Positions 16,466 to 24,806 are shown, numbered from the stretch's first letter. The stretch: 64,000 nucleotides of DNA from Paraburkholderia tropica (GCF_914484835.1 NZ_CAJZAR010000054.1:1-64000), one strand, 5' to 3'. The notes: a model not told the origin generated them from the letters alone. Translations and numbers: made by a program.

Positions 16466-17749
16466 CGCCGCCAGCTCCGCTTCCACGCGGCGGCGCAGAT
16501 CGCGCACGATCTTCGCGGCGGGCACGAGCCACCACGTCGGCGCTTCGACGGTGAAGCCCCAGGCGAGGCGCGTTTCCCGCACACCACCCACACCACCCTC
16601 GCCGCCCTCACCAGTTTGCTGCGCGCGGCAATGAAAGCGCAGCGTCTGATTCGTCTGCGAATCGGCGTCGGCTTTCGTCGAATAACTAAGGACCGCGCGC
16701 AGATCGAAACCGGCGTCGCCGGGCGACACCGTGCACGATTCGATGCGCCACGAAGCGCCATAACGGCCCGTGCCGCGCAGCGCCGCGTTCACGCGCTGCC
16801 ACGTTTCGTGCGCGGGCAGTGCGACGTTATGCGCGCGTCCGGCGCGGTCGGCGCGATAGAAGCCGCGCTGCGCCCACGCGAAACCGCCCGCGAACACCAC
16901 GCCCGCCGCGATCAGCACGGCTTGCAGCGTGTCGCCGAGCCAGCGCCAGCCGCCCGTCGCGTCGAACACGCTGAACACGATCCGGTGCGTCGCGACGAAC
17001 AGCACGATCAACGCGACGACGATGCCGCTCAGCGTAATCAGCCAGCCGCGCGAGGGATCGTCGAGACGCGCGAAGCAGGCGTCACGCAATGCGTGCCGCG
17101 CGGGCGGCCACGGACCGGCCGCCATCGCGGCGTCGCGCGTGGCATGCGACGCCGCATCCGACGCCGCCTGGCTTGCCGCCTCCGAAGCGGAAGCCGCCTC
17201 GGCTTCGTCGCGCTCGCGCTGCGCCTCGGCGGCCCGCTCGCGCGAACGCTGCTGCGCGAGCTCCATCTCGCGCCGCGCCGCCTCGCTTGCGCGCGCCCTC
17301 GCCACTTCGTCGCGCAAATGCACGAGTTCGCTCGCGAGCCGTTCGCGCTCGGCCTGCATGCGCGTGAGTTCGGCGACGCCGCGCGCCTGCTCGCTTTGCA
17401 GCGCGTCGAGTTCGCCGCGCAGACGCTCGCGCCGCAATTGCAGGTCGCGCACCTGATCGAGCGCGCGCGCGAGTTGCGGCTCGCTCAGCGCCGCGCGGCT
17501 CGCAGGCGCCTCGTGATGCGCGAGCCAGTAGCCTTCGAGCACCTCGCGCGCTTCCTTGATCTTCTTGAATTGCTCGTCGGCCCAATGCAGCGAGGCGGCC
17601 GTGGGATGCCGCCACTTGTCGGGATGGAAAATCTGCGCGAGCTGACGGTAGTTGTGCTTGATATCGGCCGCGCTCGCGCCGGGCTCCAGTTCGAGCCGGT
17701 AATAGAGGCGGTCGTAGTCTGCGTGGGTCCTCGGATGGGGAGCGGGCAT
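16457..17749 (-). CDS. J-domain membrane protein
   Basis: A 430-aa DnaJ-type co-chaperone. J domain at residues about 11-70 with the HPDK tripeptide (42-45) needed to stimulate Hsp70. Residues about 95-220 are Glu/Arg/Ala-rich and predicted coiled coil. Two hydrophobic segments follow (about 235-258 and 270-290), then a C-terminal soluble domain with several Cys and Trp that I do not recognise. The J domain would face the cytoplasm, recruiting DnaK to the membrane. It ends the minus-strand run Rieske-AAA-VWA-J but is separated from the VWA gene by 193 bp, so co-transcription is uncertain. ATG at 17749. Confidence 0.82.
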   Translation of the reverse strand: MPAPHPRTHADYDRLYYRLELEPGASAADIKHNYRQLAQIFHPDKWRHPTAASLHWADEQFKKIKEAREVLEGYWLAHHEAPASRAALSEPQLARALDQVRDLQLRRERLRGELDALQSEQARGVAELTRMQAERERLASELVHLRDEVARARASEAARREMELAQQRSRERAAEAQRERDEAEAASASEAASQAASDAASHATRDAAMAAGPWPPARHALRDACFARLDDPSRGWLITLSGIVVALIVLFVATHRIVFSVFDATGGWRWLGDTLQAVLIAAGVVFAGGFAWAQRGFYRADRAGRAHNVALPAHETWQRVNAALRGTGRYGASWRIESCTVSPGDAGFDLRAVLSYSTKADADSQTNQTLRFHCRAQQTGEGGEGGVGGVRETRLAWGFTVEAPTWWLVPAAKIVRDLRRRVEAELAARV

Positions 17750-17915
17750 GTCCGAAGCCTTGTTTCAAGGGGTTTGTTCAGTCGAATCGCAGATCGGCCA
17801 CGCTTTGGCGGCGAGTCGATCGCGTACGACAAGCGATGCGCACAAGGGTAAAACACGCCTCGCCGCGCCGCAAGAAAAGCGCGGCGCGCGCGCAACAGCG
17901 GCGGTGCGATATTCG

Positions 17916-17950
17916 GCGTCAACGTCAACGTCAGCGTCGACGTCAGCGTT
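17916..17950. repeat. 6-bp tandem repeat at the VWA stop codon
   Basis: Five degenerate copies of GTCAAC/GTCAGC/GTCGAC in a row, overlapping the stop of the minus-strand VWA gene. Probable slippage repeat. Confidence 0.6.
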
Positions 17951-19715
17951 GGCGGGTGCGCTGCGCGAGCAGGCGGCTCAATGTAGCGAACGCGACGGCG
18001 GGCAATTCGTGCAGCTTGCGCACGACCACCGCGTGCGGATAGAACGCCTCCACCGCATCGTCCTGAATGCCGATGCCGACGAGTTCGATGCCCTGCTCGC
18101 GCACCTCGGCCACGCACGCGTGCAAGTCGCTGCGCAACACGGCCGGATCGCCATCGCTCGTGGAAGGCGAGCCGTCCGAGAGCACGAACAACAGACGCCG
18201 CCGCGCCTTGCGCGCCATGAGCCGCGCCGCGGCCCACGTCAGCGCCTCGCCGTCCGGGTTCTCGTGGCCGCATTCGATGCGCGCGAGTCCGCTCAGGTCG
18301 CGTGCGTCGAAACGCTTGAACACGCGCAGATCGAGCCGCTCGACGAAGCGGTTGTAGCCGTGCAGATCGGTGTGCGCCGCGCGCTCGGTGTACGCGCGCA
18401 TGGCCGGCGATTCGATCGAGCTGTAGCCGAGCACCTCGGCGTCGAAACCGAGTTGCGCGAGCGCGTCCGCGAGTGCCGCCGCGCACAGCCGCGCGAGCTC
18501 GATCTTGCGGCCCGCCATCGACCCGCTCAGGTCGAGCAGCAGCGTGACGGCCGCGTCGCGCCCGCTCGCGCGCGTGCTCACGCGAAACGGCGTGCGATAG
18601 CCGGGCGACACCGCGAGCCGCGCCAGCGCCGCGCGGTCGATCTCGCCGCGCTCCTGCTCGCGCTTCCAGTGCGTGAGTTCGTCGGCTTTCAGCACGCGTT
18701 CGAGATGTGTTTTCAGCGCGCCGGTTTCCGCGCGGGCGAGCGCGCGCAGCTTGCGCCAGGCGGTGGCGTCGCCGCTGCCGCTGAGATCGGTGACGAGGTC
18801 GAACGCCGTGGTCAGCGGGATCGAGCGCAGCGGTTTTCCGTGCACCGATGCGGTGCCTGTTGCACGCGGCGACGCGGCAGCGTCCGCATCCGAAAGCGTC
18901 GCGCCCGGCGCCGAGGCGGCGTCGTTGCGGGCATCGCCGGGTTGGCCGGGCGTCTGCGTATCGGCTGGCTGCCCGGCTGGCGCTCTATCGAGTTCGAGCG
19001 CGAACGCGAGGTCGTCGTGCTCGCCGAACGCGTCAAGCTCGCGCGCGAGCGCCGCTTCATCGAGCGTCTGATCGGGACCGGCCGTCTGCATCATGTTGTT
19101 CGCGCCGCTCGAGGCCAGCGAGCGCACACCCGCGACGATCGCGCGCGCGGCCTGCACGCTCTGCGCAGTCGAACCGCTCGCGCGCGCCATGTCGAACGCG
19201 CCGCCCGCGCCTTCGAGCACGCGCAGCGCCACCGCGAGCGTGTCCGCGTCGGGACCGGCGAGCGCGAGCGGCTCGTTCCAGAGCGCGTGTTCGATCGCGC
19301 CGATGAGCCGTTCGCGCCACGCGAGCGGCGGCGAGCGCCGCGCCGCATCGTGCGTGGCTGGTTCCGATTGCGCGCGCCAGCGCTCGACGTAACGCCGCGC
19401 GCCGGGATAGTCGTCGAGCAGACGCGCAAGCACGCGCCGGTCCTCGACGGCCTGCGCGATGCGGCCCGTCACGCCCGCCTCGGCGGTATCGAGACGCCGG
19501 ATCGCGCTATGACGCCAGCGCGCCGCCAGCAGATCGAGATAGCCGAGCAGCAGGTCTTCGTCGGGCTCGCTCGCGTGGGTCGGCAACACGAAACGATCGC
19601 GCTCCACCCTCGGGCCGCCCGCGCCGATTGACACGGCCACGCGCGGCTCGCCCGTCAACACGCGCGCGAGCTTGCCGAGCCGCGTTTCGAGTTCGTCGAT
19701 CTGGGCGGTGTCCAT
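17943..19715 (-). CDS. VWA-domain protein, CobT-like, partner of the AAA+ ATPase
   Basis: Cytoplasmic 590-aa protein with a C-terminal von Willebrand A domain (about residues 385-590). The MIDAS metal site is visible as DLSGSMAGRK and the later SDGSPSTSDGD. The N-terminal half is helical, with an Ala/Pro/Asp-rich linker (about 250-305). Order and spacing with the CobS-like ATPase (12 bp) match the many MoxR/VWA chaperone pairs and CobS/CobT. Automatic annotation may call it a cobaltochelatase subunit, but no cobN is near. A role in metal-enzyme activation is plausible, and the Rieske oxygenase upstream is an obvious candidate client (inference). No ribosome site seen; coupling to the upstream gene likely. 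Confidence 0.82.
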   Translation of the reverse strand: MDTAQIDELETRLGKLARVLTGEPRVAVSIGAGGPRVERDRFVLPTHASEPDEDLLLGYLDLLAARWRHSAIRRLDTAEAGVTGRIAQAVEDRRVLARLLDDYPGARRYVERWRAQSEPATHDAARRSPPLAWRERLIGAIEHALWNEPLALAGPDADTLAVALRVLEGAGGAFDMARASGSTAQSVQAARAIVAGVRSLASSGANNMMQTAGPDQTLDEAALARELDAFGEHDDLAFALELDRAPAGQPADTQTPGQPGDARNDAASAPGATLSDADAAASPRATGTASVHGKPLRSIPLTTAFDLVTDLSGSGDATAWRKLRALARAETGALKTHLERVLKADELTHWKREQERGEIDRAALARLAVSPGYRTPFRVSTRASGRDAAVTLLLDLSGSMAGRKIELARLCAAALADALAQLGFDAEVLGYSSIESPAMRAYTERAAHTDLHGYNRFVERLDLRVFKRFDARDLSGLARIECGHENPDGEALTWAAARLMARKARRRLLFVLSDGSPSTSDGDPAVLRSDLHACVAEVREQGIELVGIGIQDDAVEAFYPHAVVVRKLHELPAVAFATLSRLLAQRTRQR

Positions 19716-19727
19716 CGCGTGCGCCGA

Positions 19728-21008
19728 TCAGGACGCGGAGGGCGCATCGGGCGATGCGTCGAAAATCGCATGATGGCGGATGATGCTGCGGATCAGCGCG
19801 GCGTCCTCGGCGCTCACTTTCGCGTAGATCGCGGGCGCGGCGGCGCGCTCGGCGTCGCCGGTACGCAGCATCAGTTCGGCCCAGTCGATCAGGCGGCGTG
19901 TGGAAAACGCACTCGCCAGATCCTCGCGCGCGAACGCGGCGCGGCAATCGGCGGCAATCGCTGCAAGCGTGCGCGCCAGCGCAGGCGTGAGCGCGGGCAA
20001 GGTCCGCAGCAATACTTCGGTTTCCTCATCTTTCGACAGGTAATCGAAAAGATACACGCGCCAGCGGTCGAGAAAGGCCTCGTTGAGCAGATTCGCGCCT
20101 TGATAGAGGTGCCGGTACGCGCTCATCGCGCCCGCCGCGTTCGCGGTGGCGAACAGGCGAAACGACGGATGCGGCGTGACGATCTCGTTGCCGCGCTCCT
20201 TGAGCAGCAGCTTGCCGTTCGGTTCGAGCACCGCTGTGAGCACGGCGAGAATCGAGGGCTCGGCGAAGTCGAGTTCGTCGATGATGAGCCAGTAGCCTTC
20301 GCGCATCGCCACGGGCAGCACGCCGTCGACCCACACGGTCTCGCCGCCCTTCACCGTCCAGAAACCCACGAAGTCGCCGACGGTCGTCTGGCCGTTCATG
20401 TTCGCGCGCAGCACGCCGTGGCCGGTGCGCGCCGCCACCTGCTCGACGAAACTGGTCTTGCCCGAACCCGTGTGGCCGATCAGCATCACGCGGCGGTTTT
20501 CGACGATGTCGAGCGCAATGTCGTCCGCGCGCGGCGTGAAAAGATACGCTTCGTTCAGGCGCGGAACGAGCGCATCGCTCGCATCGTTCGCGACCGGCAT
20601 CTCCACGTTGCCGATGTGCGCGGTTTTGCGCGCCGCGTTCGCGGGACGCGCCGCTTCGCTGGCCTCGCGGATCTCGCGCGCCGCCCGCACGGCACGTTGC
20701 AGATCCGCCGCGAACACGCTGCCCGCACGCGCGGCGCGCGCCTCGTCCTCGCGCGCGGCTTCAGCCTCCGCTTCGGAGACGAAACCTTCGCGACGCCACT
20801 TCAGCAGCTTCGCTTCGAGATTATCCAGATCGACAACGGTGTCGATGTCCACCTGGCCCGCGCCGATTTCGCCATGGCCATGCTCGATGTGGAACATCTG
20901 CGCGCGTTCGGACAGCGAGACGCGCCACCATTCGCGCGCGGCGCCCGAGCCGCGTGTGTAGATGCCTTCGGGGCCGTCGTCGGGAACTGCAAGAGGCGTG
21001 GCGTTCAT
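19728..21008 (-). CDS. MoxR/CobS-like AAA+ ATPase
   Basis: AAA+ ATPase of about 426 aa. Walker A GHTGSGKT (about residues 178-185), Walker B WLIIDELDF, sensor 1 FRLFATAN, and an arginine-finger region after LNEAFLDRWRVYLFDYL. The N-terminal 150 residues carry helical, charged sequence. The motifs NMNGQTTVGDFVGFWTVKGG and ERGNEIVTPHPSFRLFATAN are of the CobS/MoxR type. These ATPases work with VWA proteins to remodel or load metal enzymes. I use the ATG at 21008; a TTG at 21032 adds 8 residues. A strong intrinsic terminator lies directly upstream (21033-21072), leaving little room for a promoter. Confidence 0.85.
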   Translation of the reverse strand: MNATPLAVPDDGPEGIYTRGSGAAREWWRVSLSERAQMFHIEHGHGEIGAGQVDIDTVVDLDNLEAKLLKWRREGFVSEAEAEAAREDEARAARAGSVFAADLQRAVRAAREIREASEAARPANAARKTAHIGNVEMPVANDASDALVPRLNEAYLFTPRADDIALDIVENRRVMLIGHTGSGKTSFVEQVAARTGHGVLRANMNGQTTVGDFVGFWTVKGGETVWVDGVLPVAMREGYWLIIDELDFAEPSILAVLTAVLEPNGKLLLKERGNEIVTPHPSFRLFATANAAGAMSAYRHLYQGANLLNEAFLDRWRVYLFDYLSKDEETEVLLRTLPALTPALARTLAAIAADCRAAFAREDLASAFSTRRLIDWAELMLRTGDAERAAAPAIYAKVSAEDAALIRSIIRHHAIFDASPDAPSAS

Positions 21009-21032
21009 CGGGTTGAAAGGCGCGGCGCGCAA

Positions 21033-21072
21033 AAAAAGGTCCAGCGGATCATCTTACCCGCTGGACCTTTTT
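21033..21072. terminator. Bidirectional intrinsic terminator between the Rieske and AAA+ genes
   Basis: Arms AAAAAGGTCCAGCGG/CCGCTGGACCTTTTT (15 bp) with a 10-nt loop and T-runs on both strands. It lies 27 bp after the Rieske stop and ends 24 bp before the AAA+ ATG, so it should limit read-through into the ATPase gene. Confidence 0.85.
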
Positions 21073-21099
21073 CACGACATCAAGCGGACCGCCGCGCCG

Positions 21100-22197
21100 C
21101 TACGCGAGATCGTCCACCGCGTGAATCGGAATGACCGCGCGCGCACCACAATTGCGCAGCACATCCCGCAATTCGTTGATGACCGGAAACACCTCGTGAT
21201 TCCAGTCGGCGCCCTGACTGTCGTGCGCGGCCTGCTCCAGTTCGACGATCGCGCGGTCCTCCTTGAAGATGCGCTCCGTGAACCACACCAGCAGCGGCCA
21301 CGCCACGTCGAGCAGCAGCGGCACCGAAGGCTTGCGGATCGACAGCATGCCGAAGGTGCGGTTGGTGCGCTGCTGCGCGTCGAGCGGCACGTAGACGATC
21401 CAGAGGTCCATCACGAGCGTGTCGTCGCTCGAACGAATCTGCAAGGTCTGATACGGATAGCCGGTGCGGATCGTCATGACGCTGCGGTCGCTCTGGTCGT
21501 CGCTGCGCTTGCTCGAACCAAACACGAGCGCTTCGCCCGCGGGCTGCTTGCCCGCCTCGCGCATGAAGGTGTAATCGACTTCGATCCAGTTTTCGCCACG
21601 GCGGCGGCCGAGCGAACGCGCGCGCATCTGGCCCATCTGGCGGCGATGCAGGAACTGATGGTTCATGTCCATCAGATTCTCGTGCATGAACGAGTAATGG
21701 CACTTCACGGGCCGGCCGAAGCGGCGCGTCTTGTACGCCTTGTCGGTGACCGAGGGCATCTCGGGAAACGGCGTCTGCTCGGCCAGCGTGGCGTCGCCGG
21801 GGAACACGAAGATCATGCCGTGCGCCTCGCGGCACGGATACGCGCGCACGCCATTGGGCAGGCGCTCGCGGCCGAGATAGGGAATGTCGACGCACTGGCC
21901 GCTGCAGTCGTAAGTCCAGCCGTGATAGCCGCAGCGAATGCCCTCGCCTTCGACCACGCCCGCATGCAGCGGCACCTGACGATGCGCGCAGCGGTCTTCG
22001 AGCGCGAACACGCGGCCCGATTCGGTGCGCGCGAGCACGATGGGTTCACCCGCGAAATGCACGCCATGCGCCTTGCCGCGCTTCACCTCTTTGGACCACG
22101 CGACGGGATACCAGAAGTCGGGATGGATGGGGACCCGGCGCAGATCGCGCACGGATGACTCGCTCGCCAGGTTGTCTCGGGACGGCACTCCGGACAT
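21100..22197 (-). CDS. Rieske non-heme iron oxygenase, alpha-subunit type
   Basis: Monooxygenase or dioxygenase component of 365 aa. Rieske cluster ligands are C70-H72 and C89-H92 in CAHRQVPLH and CGYHGW. The mononuclear iron motif is ENLMDMNHQFLH (about 173-184), with bridging Asp177 and His180/His184; the His pair is spaced by three residues rather than the usual four. Single-gene, with no reductase or ferredoxin next to it. The substrate is not evident; the size suggests a PaO/vanillate-demethylase-like enzyme. The start is the ATG at 22197 with AAAGGAG 9 nt upstream, preferred over the GTG at 22221. Followed by a strong terminator. Confidence 0.85.
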   Translation of the reverse strand: MSGVPSRDNLASESSVRDLRRVPIHPDFWYPVAWSKEVKRGKAHGVHFAGEPIVLARTESGRVFALEDRCAHRQVPLHAGVVEGEGIRCGYHGWTYDCSGQCVDIPYLGRERLPNGVRAYPCREAHGMIFVFPGDATLAEQTPFPEMPSVTDKAYKTRRFGRPVKCHYSFMHENLMDMNHQFLHRRQMGQMRARSLGRRRGENWIEVDYTFMREAGKQPAGEALVFGSSKRSDDQSDRSVMTIRTGYPYQTLQIRSSDDTLVMDLWIVYVPLDAQQRTNRTFGMLSIRKPSVPLLLDVAWPLLVWFTERIFKEDRAIVELEQAAHDSQGADWNHEVFPVINELRDVLRNCGARAVIPIHAVDDLA

Positions 22198-22288
22198 GCG
22201 TGATGACTCCTTTGGGTTCACGTCTTCGCTCCCGATCGACCCGAAGGTGCGGATGGGCCGAAGACGCCGCTCTGCTCCAATGAATCGG

Positions 22289-22307
22289 CTTCATTGAAGC
22301 GGCTTCA
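22289..22307. promoter_or_regulatory. Overlapping palindromes upstream of the Rieske gene
   Basis: CTTCATTGAAG (22289-22299) overlaps TGAAGC-G-GCTTCA (22295-22307), about 92 bp before the Rieske ATG. This fits an operator for an unidentified regulator. Confidence 0.4.
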
Positions 22308-22511
22308 CTGATTCGGTTCCGGCTGCGCTGCCCCGCCTGGCCTGGCGTTCACGCCGCTGCTGCGGCGCGCCGAAGCCATGACGGGCGAACGACTCCATGG
22401 TACCGGAGATGTTTGGAATCCGTGTACGGGGTTTGAACGGATGCGGCGCACCGCTGCCGCGCCTGCATCGAGGGAGACAGCAATTTTCTTGCCTGATGGA
22501 TCGCGAGGAGC

Positions 22512-22549
22512 AAAAAACGATGGCGAGGGGCCCGTGCCTCGCGCCATCG
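22512..22549 (-). terminator. Intrinsic terminator of bdcR
   Basis: On the minus strand CGATGGCGCGAGG pairs with CCTCGCCATCG (2-nt bulge), followed by six T. It lies about 90 bp after the bdcR stop. Confidence 0.75.
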
Positions 22550-22639
22550 ATCAGCATGACTGATTAATTTATGCGGCGATGCGCAAGCGATGCGCGGTTC
22601 TCCGTGCATCGTCGTCTGAAGGTTTAAGCACTTAAGTGC

Positions 22640-23239
22640 TCAGTCGAGCAGCGCATGCAAGCCGCCCGCCGCCGCACGAGCGACGGCGGCAAGACGCGCT
22701 TCGCTCATGCCTTCGCGCGCGCTGCCCGAGAGGCCCGACATCACGCTCGCGACGTAATCGGTCACGGCATCGGCGGCGTCGGGATGCGTGGCGGCGACGT
22801 AAGCGCGGATCTCTGCGCGGCGTTCCTCGGCGATCCGGCGTGCGAGCAGCGCGCTTTCGGTATCGCCCGCGCCGCGCGCCGCTTCCAGCACCAGGCAGCC
22901 GCGGCGGCGCGGATCTTTTGCGTACGTGCGCGCGGCGCGCTCCAGCAGGTCCGCCAGCGCCTCGGCGGGCGGACGGCCCGGCGCGAGCAGATCGGCGGCA
23001 GGCAACGCCGATTGCGCGTAACGTTCCATCACGCGCTCGAAGAAGGCCGCCTTGCTGCCGAACGCCGCGTAGAAACTCGGCGCCTTGATGCCCAGTTCTT
23101 CCGTGAGCGCAGCCAGTCCCACGGCGTCGTAGCCGTGCTCGTGAAACATCCGCTCGCCGATTGCCAGCGCCGCCTCAGGGTCGAAAACCCTTGGCCGGCC
23201 ACGGCCCGGCTTGTGTCCTGAATTTAAATTAGTGACCAC
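22640..23239 (-). CDS. bdcR: TetR family repressor BdcR
   Basis: TetR regulator of 199 aa. HTH at about residues 18-62 (AALAIGERMFHEHGYDAVGLAALTEELGIKAPSFYAAFGSKAAFF). As recalled, it resembles E. coli BdcR along its length, including MVT at the start, GCLVLE and SVMSGLSGSAREG. In E. coli BdcR represses bdcA; the divergent arrangement is the same here. The start codon is the GTG at 23239, which itself lies inside the left operator, with no Shine-Dalgarno visible, so the mRNA may be leaderless or nearly so. Confidence 0.87.
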   Translation of the reverse strand: MVTNLNSGHKPGRGRPRVFDPEAALAIGERMFHEHGYDAVGLAALTEELGIKAPSFYAAFGSKAAFFERVMERYAQSALPAADLLAPGRPPAEALADLLERAARTYAKDPRRRGCLVLEAARGAGDTESALLARRIAEERRAEIRAYVAATHPDAADAVTDYVASVMSGLSGSAREGMSEARLAAVARAAAGGLHALLD

Positions 23240-23243
23240 TATA
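23230..23243. promoter_or_regulatory. BdcR operator, left copy
   Basis: TAGTG-AC-CACTA palindrome, extended as TAGTGACCACTATA. It overlaps the bdcR start codon. An inverted identical 14-mer lies at 23275-23288. Confidence 0.7.
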
Positions 23244-23274
23244 AAAAGTCCTTGCCTTACCCGTACCTGAAATA

Positions 23275-23288
23275 TATAGTGGTCACTA
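23275..23288. promoter_or_regulatory. BdcR operator, right copy
   Basis: TATAGTGGTCACTA, the exact reverse complement of the left copy, centred 45 bp away. It sits 26 bp before the bdcA ATG. Confidence 0.7.
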
Positions 23289-23313
23289 CTTTAATTCAAG
23301 GAGGTCATCCATC

Positions 23314-24027
23314 ATGACGCAGTTCTCAGGTAAATCGGTTCTGGTCGTCGGCGGCAGCCGCGGCATCGGCAAGGCTATCGTGAAGGTGTTCGCCGAAGGC
23401 GGCGCGAAGGTGCGCTTTACCTACGCCGGCTCGCGCGAAGCCGCCGAATCGCTGGTGAAGGAAACCGGCGCGAGCGCCGTGCAGGCCGACGCGGCCGACC
23501 GCGACGCGCTGATCGCCGCCGTCAAGGAAGCGGGTCCGCTGGACGTCTTCGTGTACAACGCCGGGCTGCTGGTGGTCGGCGATCCGCTGACGATCGAAGC
23601 CGACGACGTCGATCGCATGCTCGACGTGAACGTGCGCGGCGCGTATCACGCTTCCGTTGAAGCGGCGCGCACGATGCGCGATGGCGGGCGCATCGTCGCG
23701 ATCGGCTCGGTCAACGGCGATCGCATCCCGTTCGAGGGCCTCACCGCCTACGGCATGACCAAGTCGGCGCTGCAAGGCATGGCGCGCGGGCTCGCACGCG
23801 ATTTCGGCGCGCGCGGCATCACCGTGAACGTGGTCCAGCCGGGCCCGACCGACACCGACATGAACCCCGCCGAAGGTCCGATGGCGAGCATGATGCACAG
23901 CGTCATGGCGCTCAAGCGTCACGGCACGGCCGAGGACGTGGCGAGCCTCGTCGCGTATCTCGCGGGTCCGCACGCGAGCGGCATCACCGGCGCGATGCAT
24001 ACGATCGACGGCGGGTTCGGCGCTTGA
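23314..24027 (+). CDS. bdcA: Short-chain dehydrogenase BdcA (biofilm dispersal, c-di-GMP binding)
   Basis: SDR protein of 237 aa, the same length as E. coli BdcA and closely similar to the recalled sequence: VRFTYAGSREAAE, AYHASVEAARTM, SVNGDRIPFEGL, SALQGMARGLARDFG and the C-terminal ITGAMHTIDGGFGA. The cofactor motif GGSRGIGK and catalytic S, Y, K (SVNGDR, YGMTK) are intact. E. coli BdcA sequesters c-di-GMP and promotes dispersal, a possible link to the Wsp operon 20 kb away, though only by shared messenger. Strong AAGGAGG 9 nt before the ATG. Control by BdcR at twin operators. Confidence 0.88.
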   Translation: MTQFSGKSVLVVGGSRGIGKAIVKVFAEGGAKVRFTYAGSREAAESLVKETGASAVQADAADRDALIAAVKEAGPLDVFVYNAGLLVVGDPLTIEADDVDRMLDVNVRGAYHASVEAARTMRDGGRIVAIGSVNGDRIPFEGLTAYGMTKSALQGMARGLARDFGARGITVNVVQPGPTDTDMNPAEGPMASMMHSVMALKRHGTAEDVASLVAYLAGPHASGITGAMHTIDGGFGA

Positions 24028-24066
24028 GAAACGTGTCGGCGTAATGAGTGTATGGAGTGTATGTCA

Positions 24067-24097
24067 CGTGCCCGCCTCGCGAACCGAGGCGGGCACG
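24067..24097 (+). terminator. Perfect hairpin after bdcA
   Basis: 13-bp arms CGTGCCCGCCTCG/CGAGGCGGGCACG with a 5-nt loop, 40 bp after the bdcA stop. Only a weak T-run, so termination may need help. Confidence 0.6.
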
Positions 24098-24309
24098 AAC
24101 GCTTTGCGAGCACGAAAATGGCGTGCCGAACGCGAGCATGGCTCGCGCCGCGCATTCGCCAACATGCAGAAAATCGCTTGTTTTAGCGGGGTTTTATCGC
24201 ACGCGCCTCGCGCGCCCAATGCGAGTATCGAATGCGAGCGTTTGCTTATATTCTGAAGTCCTCGGGCGAACACGGCATGGGGCCGTCGCCACCGCACAAG
24301 AGACCAGGA

Positions 24310-24717
24310 ATGACCGACGTCACGCAAACCATGAAGCTCAACCATCTGAGCTTCCCCTCTTCCGATACCGCCGCCACCGCGCGCTTCTTCGAACGCTATC
24401 TGGGCTTCACGATCGCCGGTTCGTGGGAGCAGTCGTATATTCTCAAGCGCCCCGGCTACGACGTGGTGATCGACCACACGAGCAGCGAAACGCCGGTTTG
24501 GCCGGAGAATTTTCATGTGGGCTTCGAACTGCCTGGCGTCGAAGACGTGCAGCAGCTTCATGCGCGCTTCAAGGCCGAAAGCGTGCAGATGGAAACCGAC
24601 GTGTTCAATAACGGGCGCGGCTCGCGGTTCTTCTGCCGCGCACCGGGCGGCGTGATGTTCGAATTGAACACGCGTCAGGATGCGGCGCCGAAGTATCAGG
24701 GGACGTTCGATAATTGA
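24310..24717 (+). CDS. VOC-fold (glyoxalase-like) protein
   Basis: Single vicinal-oxygen-chelate domain, about 135 aa. MKLNHLSFPSSDTAATARFFERYLGF is the usual first beta-alpha unit, with His in the metal position; FHVGFELPGVEDV and FFCRAPGGVMFELN give the second half, with a terminal Glu. These small enzymes act as dimers on varied substrates (glyoxalase, fosfomycin resistance, dioxygenases), and nothing here picks one. I use the ATG at 24310; ATGs at 24277 and 24331 are alternatives. Monocistronic. Confidence 0.8.
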   Translation: MTDVTQTMKLNHLSFPSSDTAATARFFERYLGFTIAGSWEQSYILKRPGYDVVIDHTSSETPVWPENFHVGFELPGVEDVQQLHARFKAESVQMETDVFNNGRGSRFFCRAPGGVMFELNTRQDAAPKYQGTFDN

Positions 24718-24806
24718 GGTGGGATATTTTTCGCAACAAGGCGCCGACGCTAGCTTGAATAGCATCGAAATCGTTACTGAGTAACTTGAATCGAAACATC
24801 GGGAGA

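Larger units (their letters stand above)
22198..22639. other. Intergenic region Rieske gene / bdcR
   Basis: No credible gene; the short frames at 22305-22547 have atypical composition and no ribosome site. It contains overlapping palindromes upstream of the Rieske gene (22289-22307) and the bdcR terminator (22512-22549). Confidence 0.6.

Noticed and set aside
17943..21008. Cobaltochelatase CobS/CobT
   Set aside because: Similar motifs, but no cobN or other cobalamin genes are here and the neighbours are a Rieske oxygenase and a J-domain protein; the general MoxR/VWA label is safer.
22305..22609. Several 60-90 codon minus frames between the Rieske and bdcR genes
   Set aside because: No ribosome site or domain, and they run through the bdcR terminator.
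24048..24611. 187-codon frame overlapping the VOC gene
   Set aside because: Arg-rich alternative frame without a ribosome site; the VOC frame has a clear fold.
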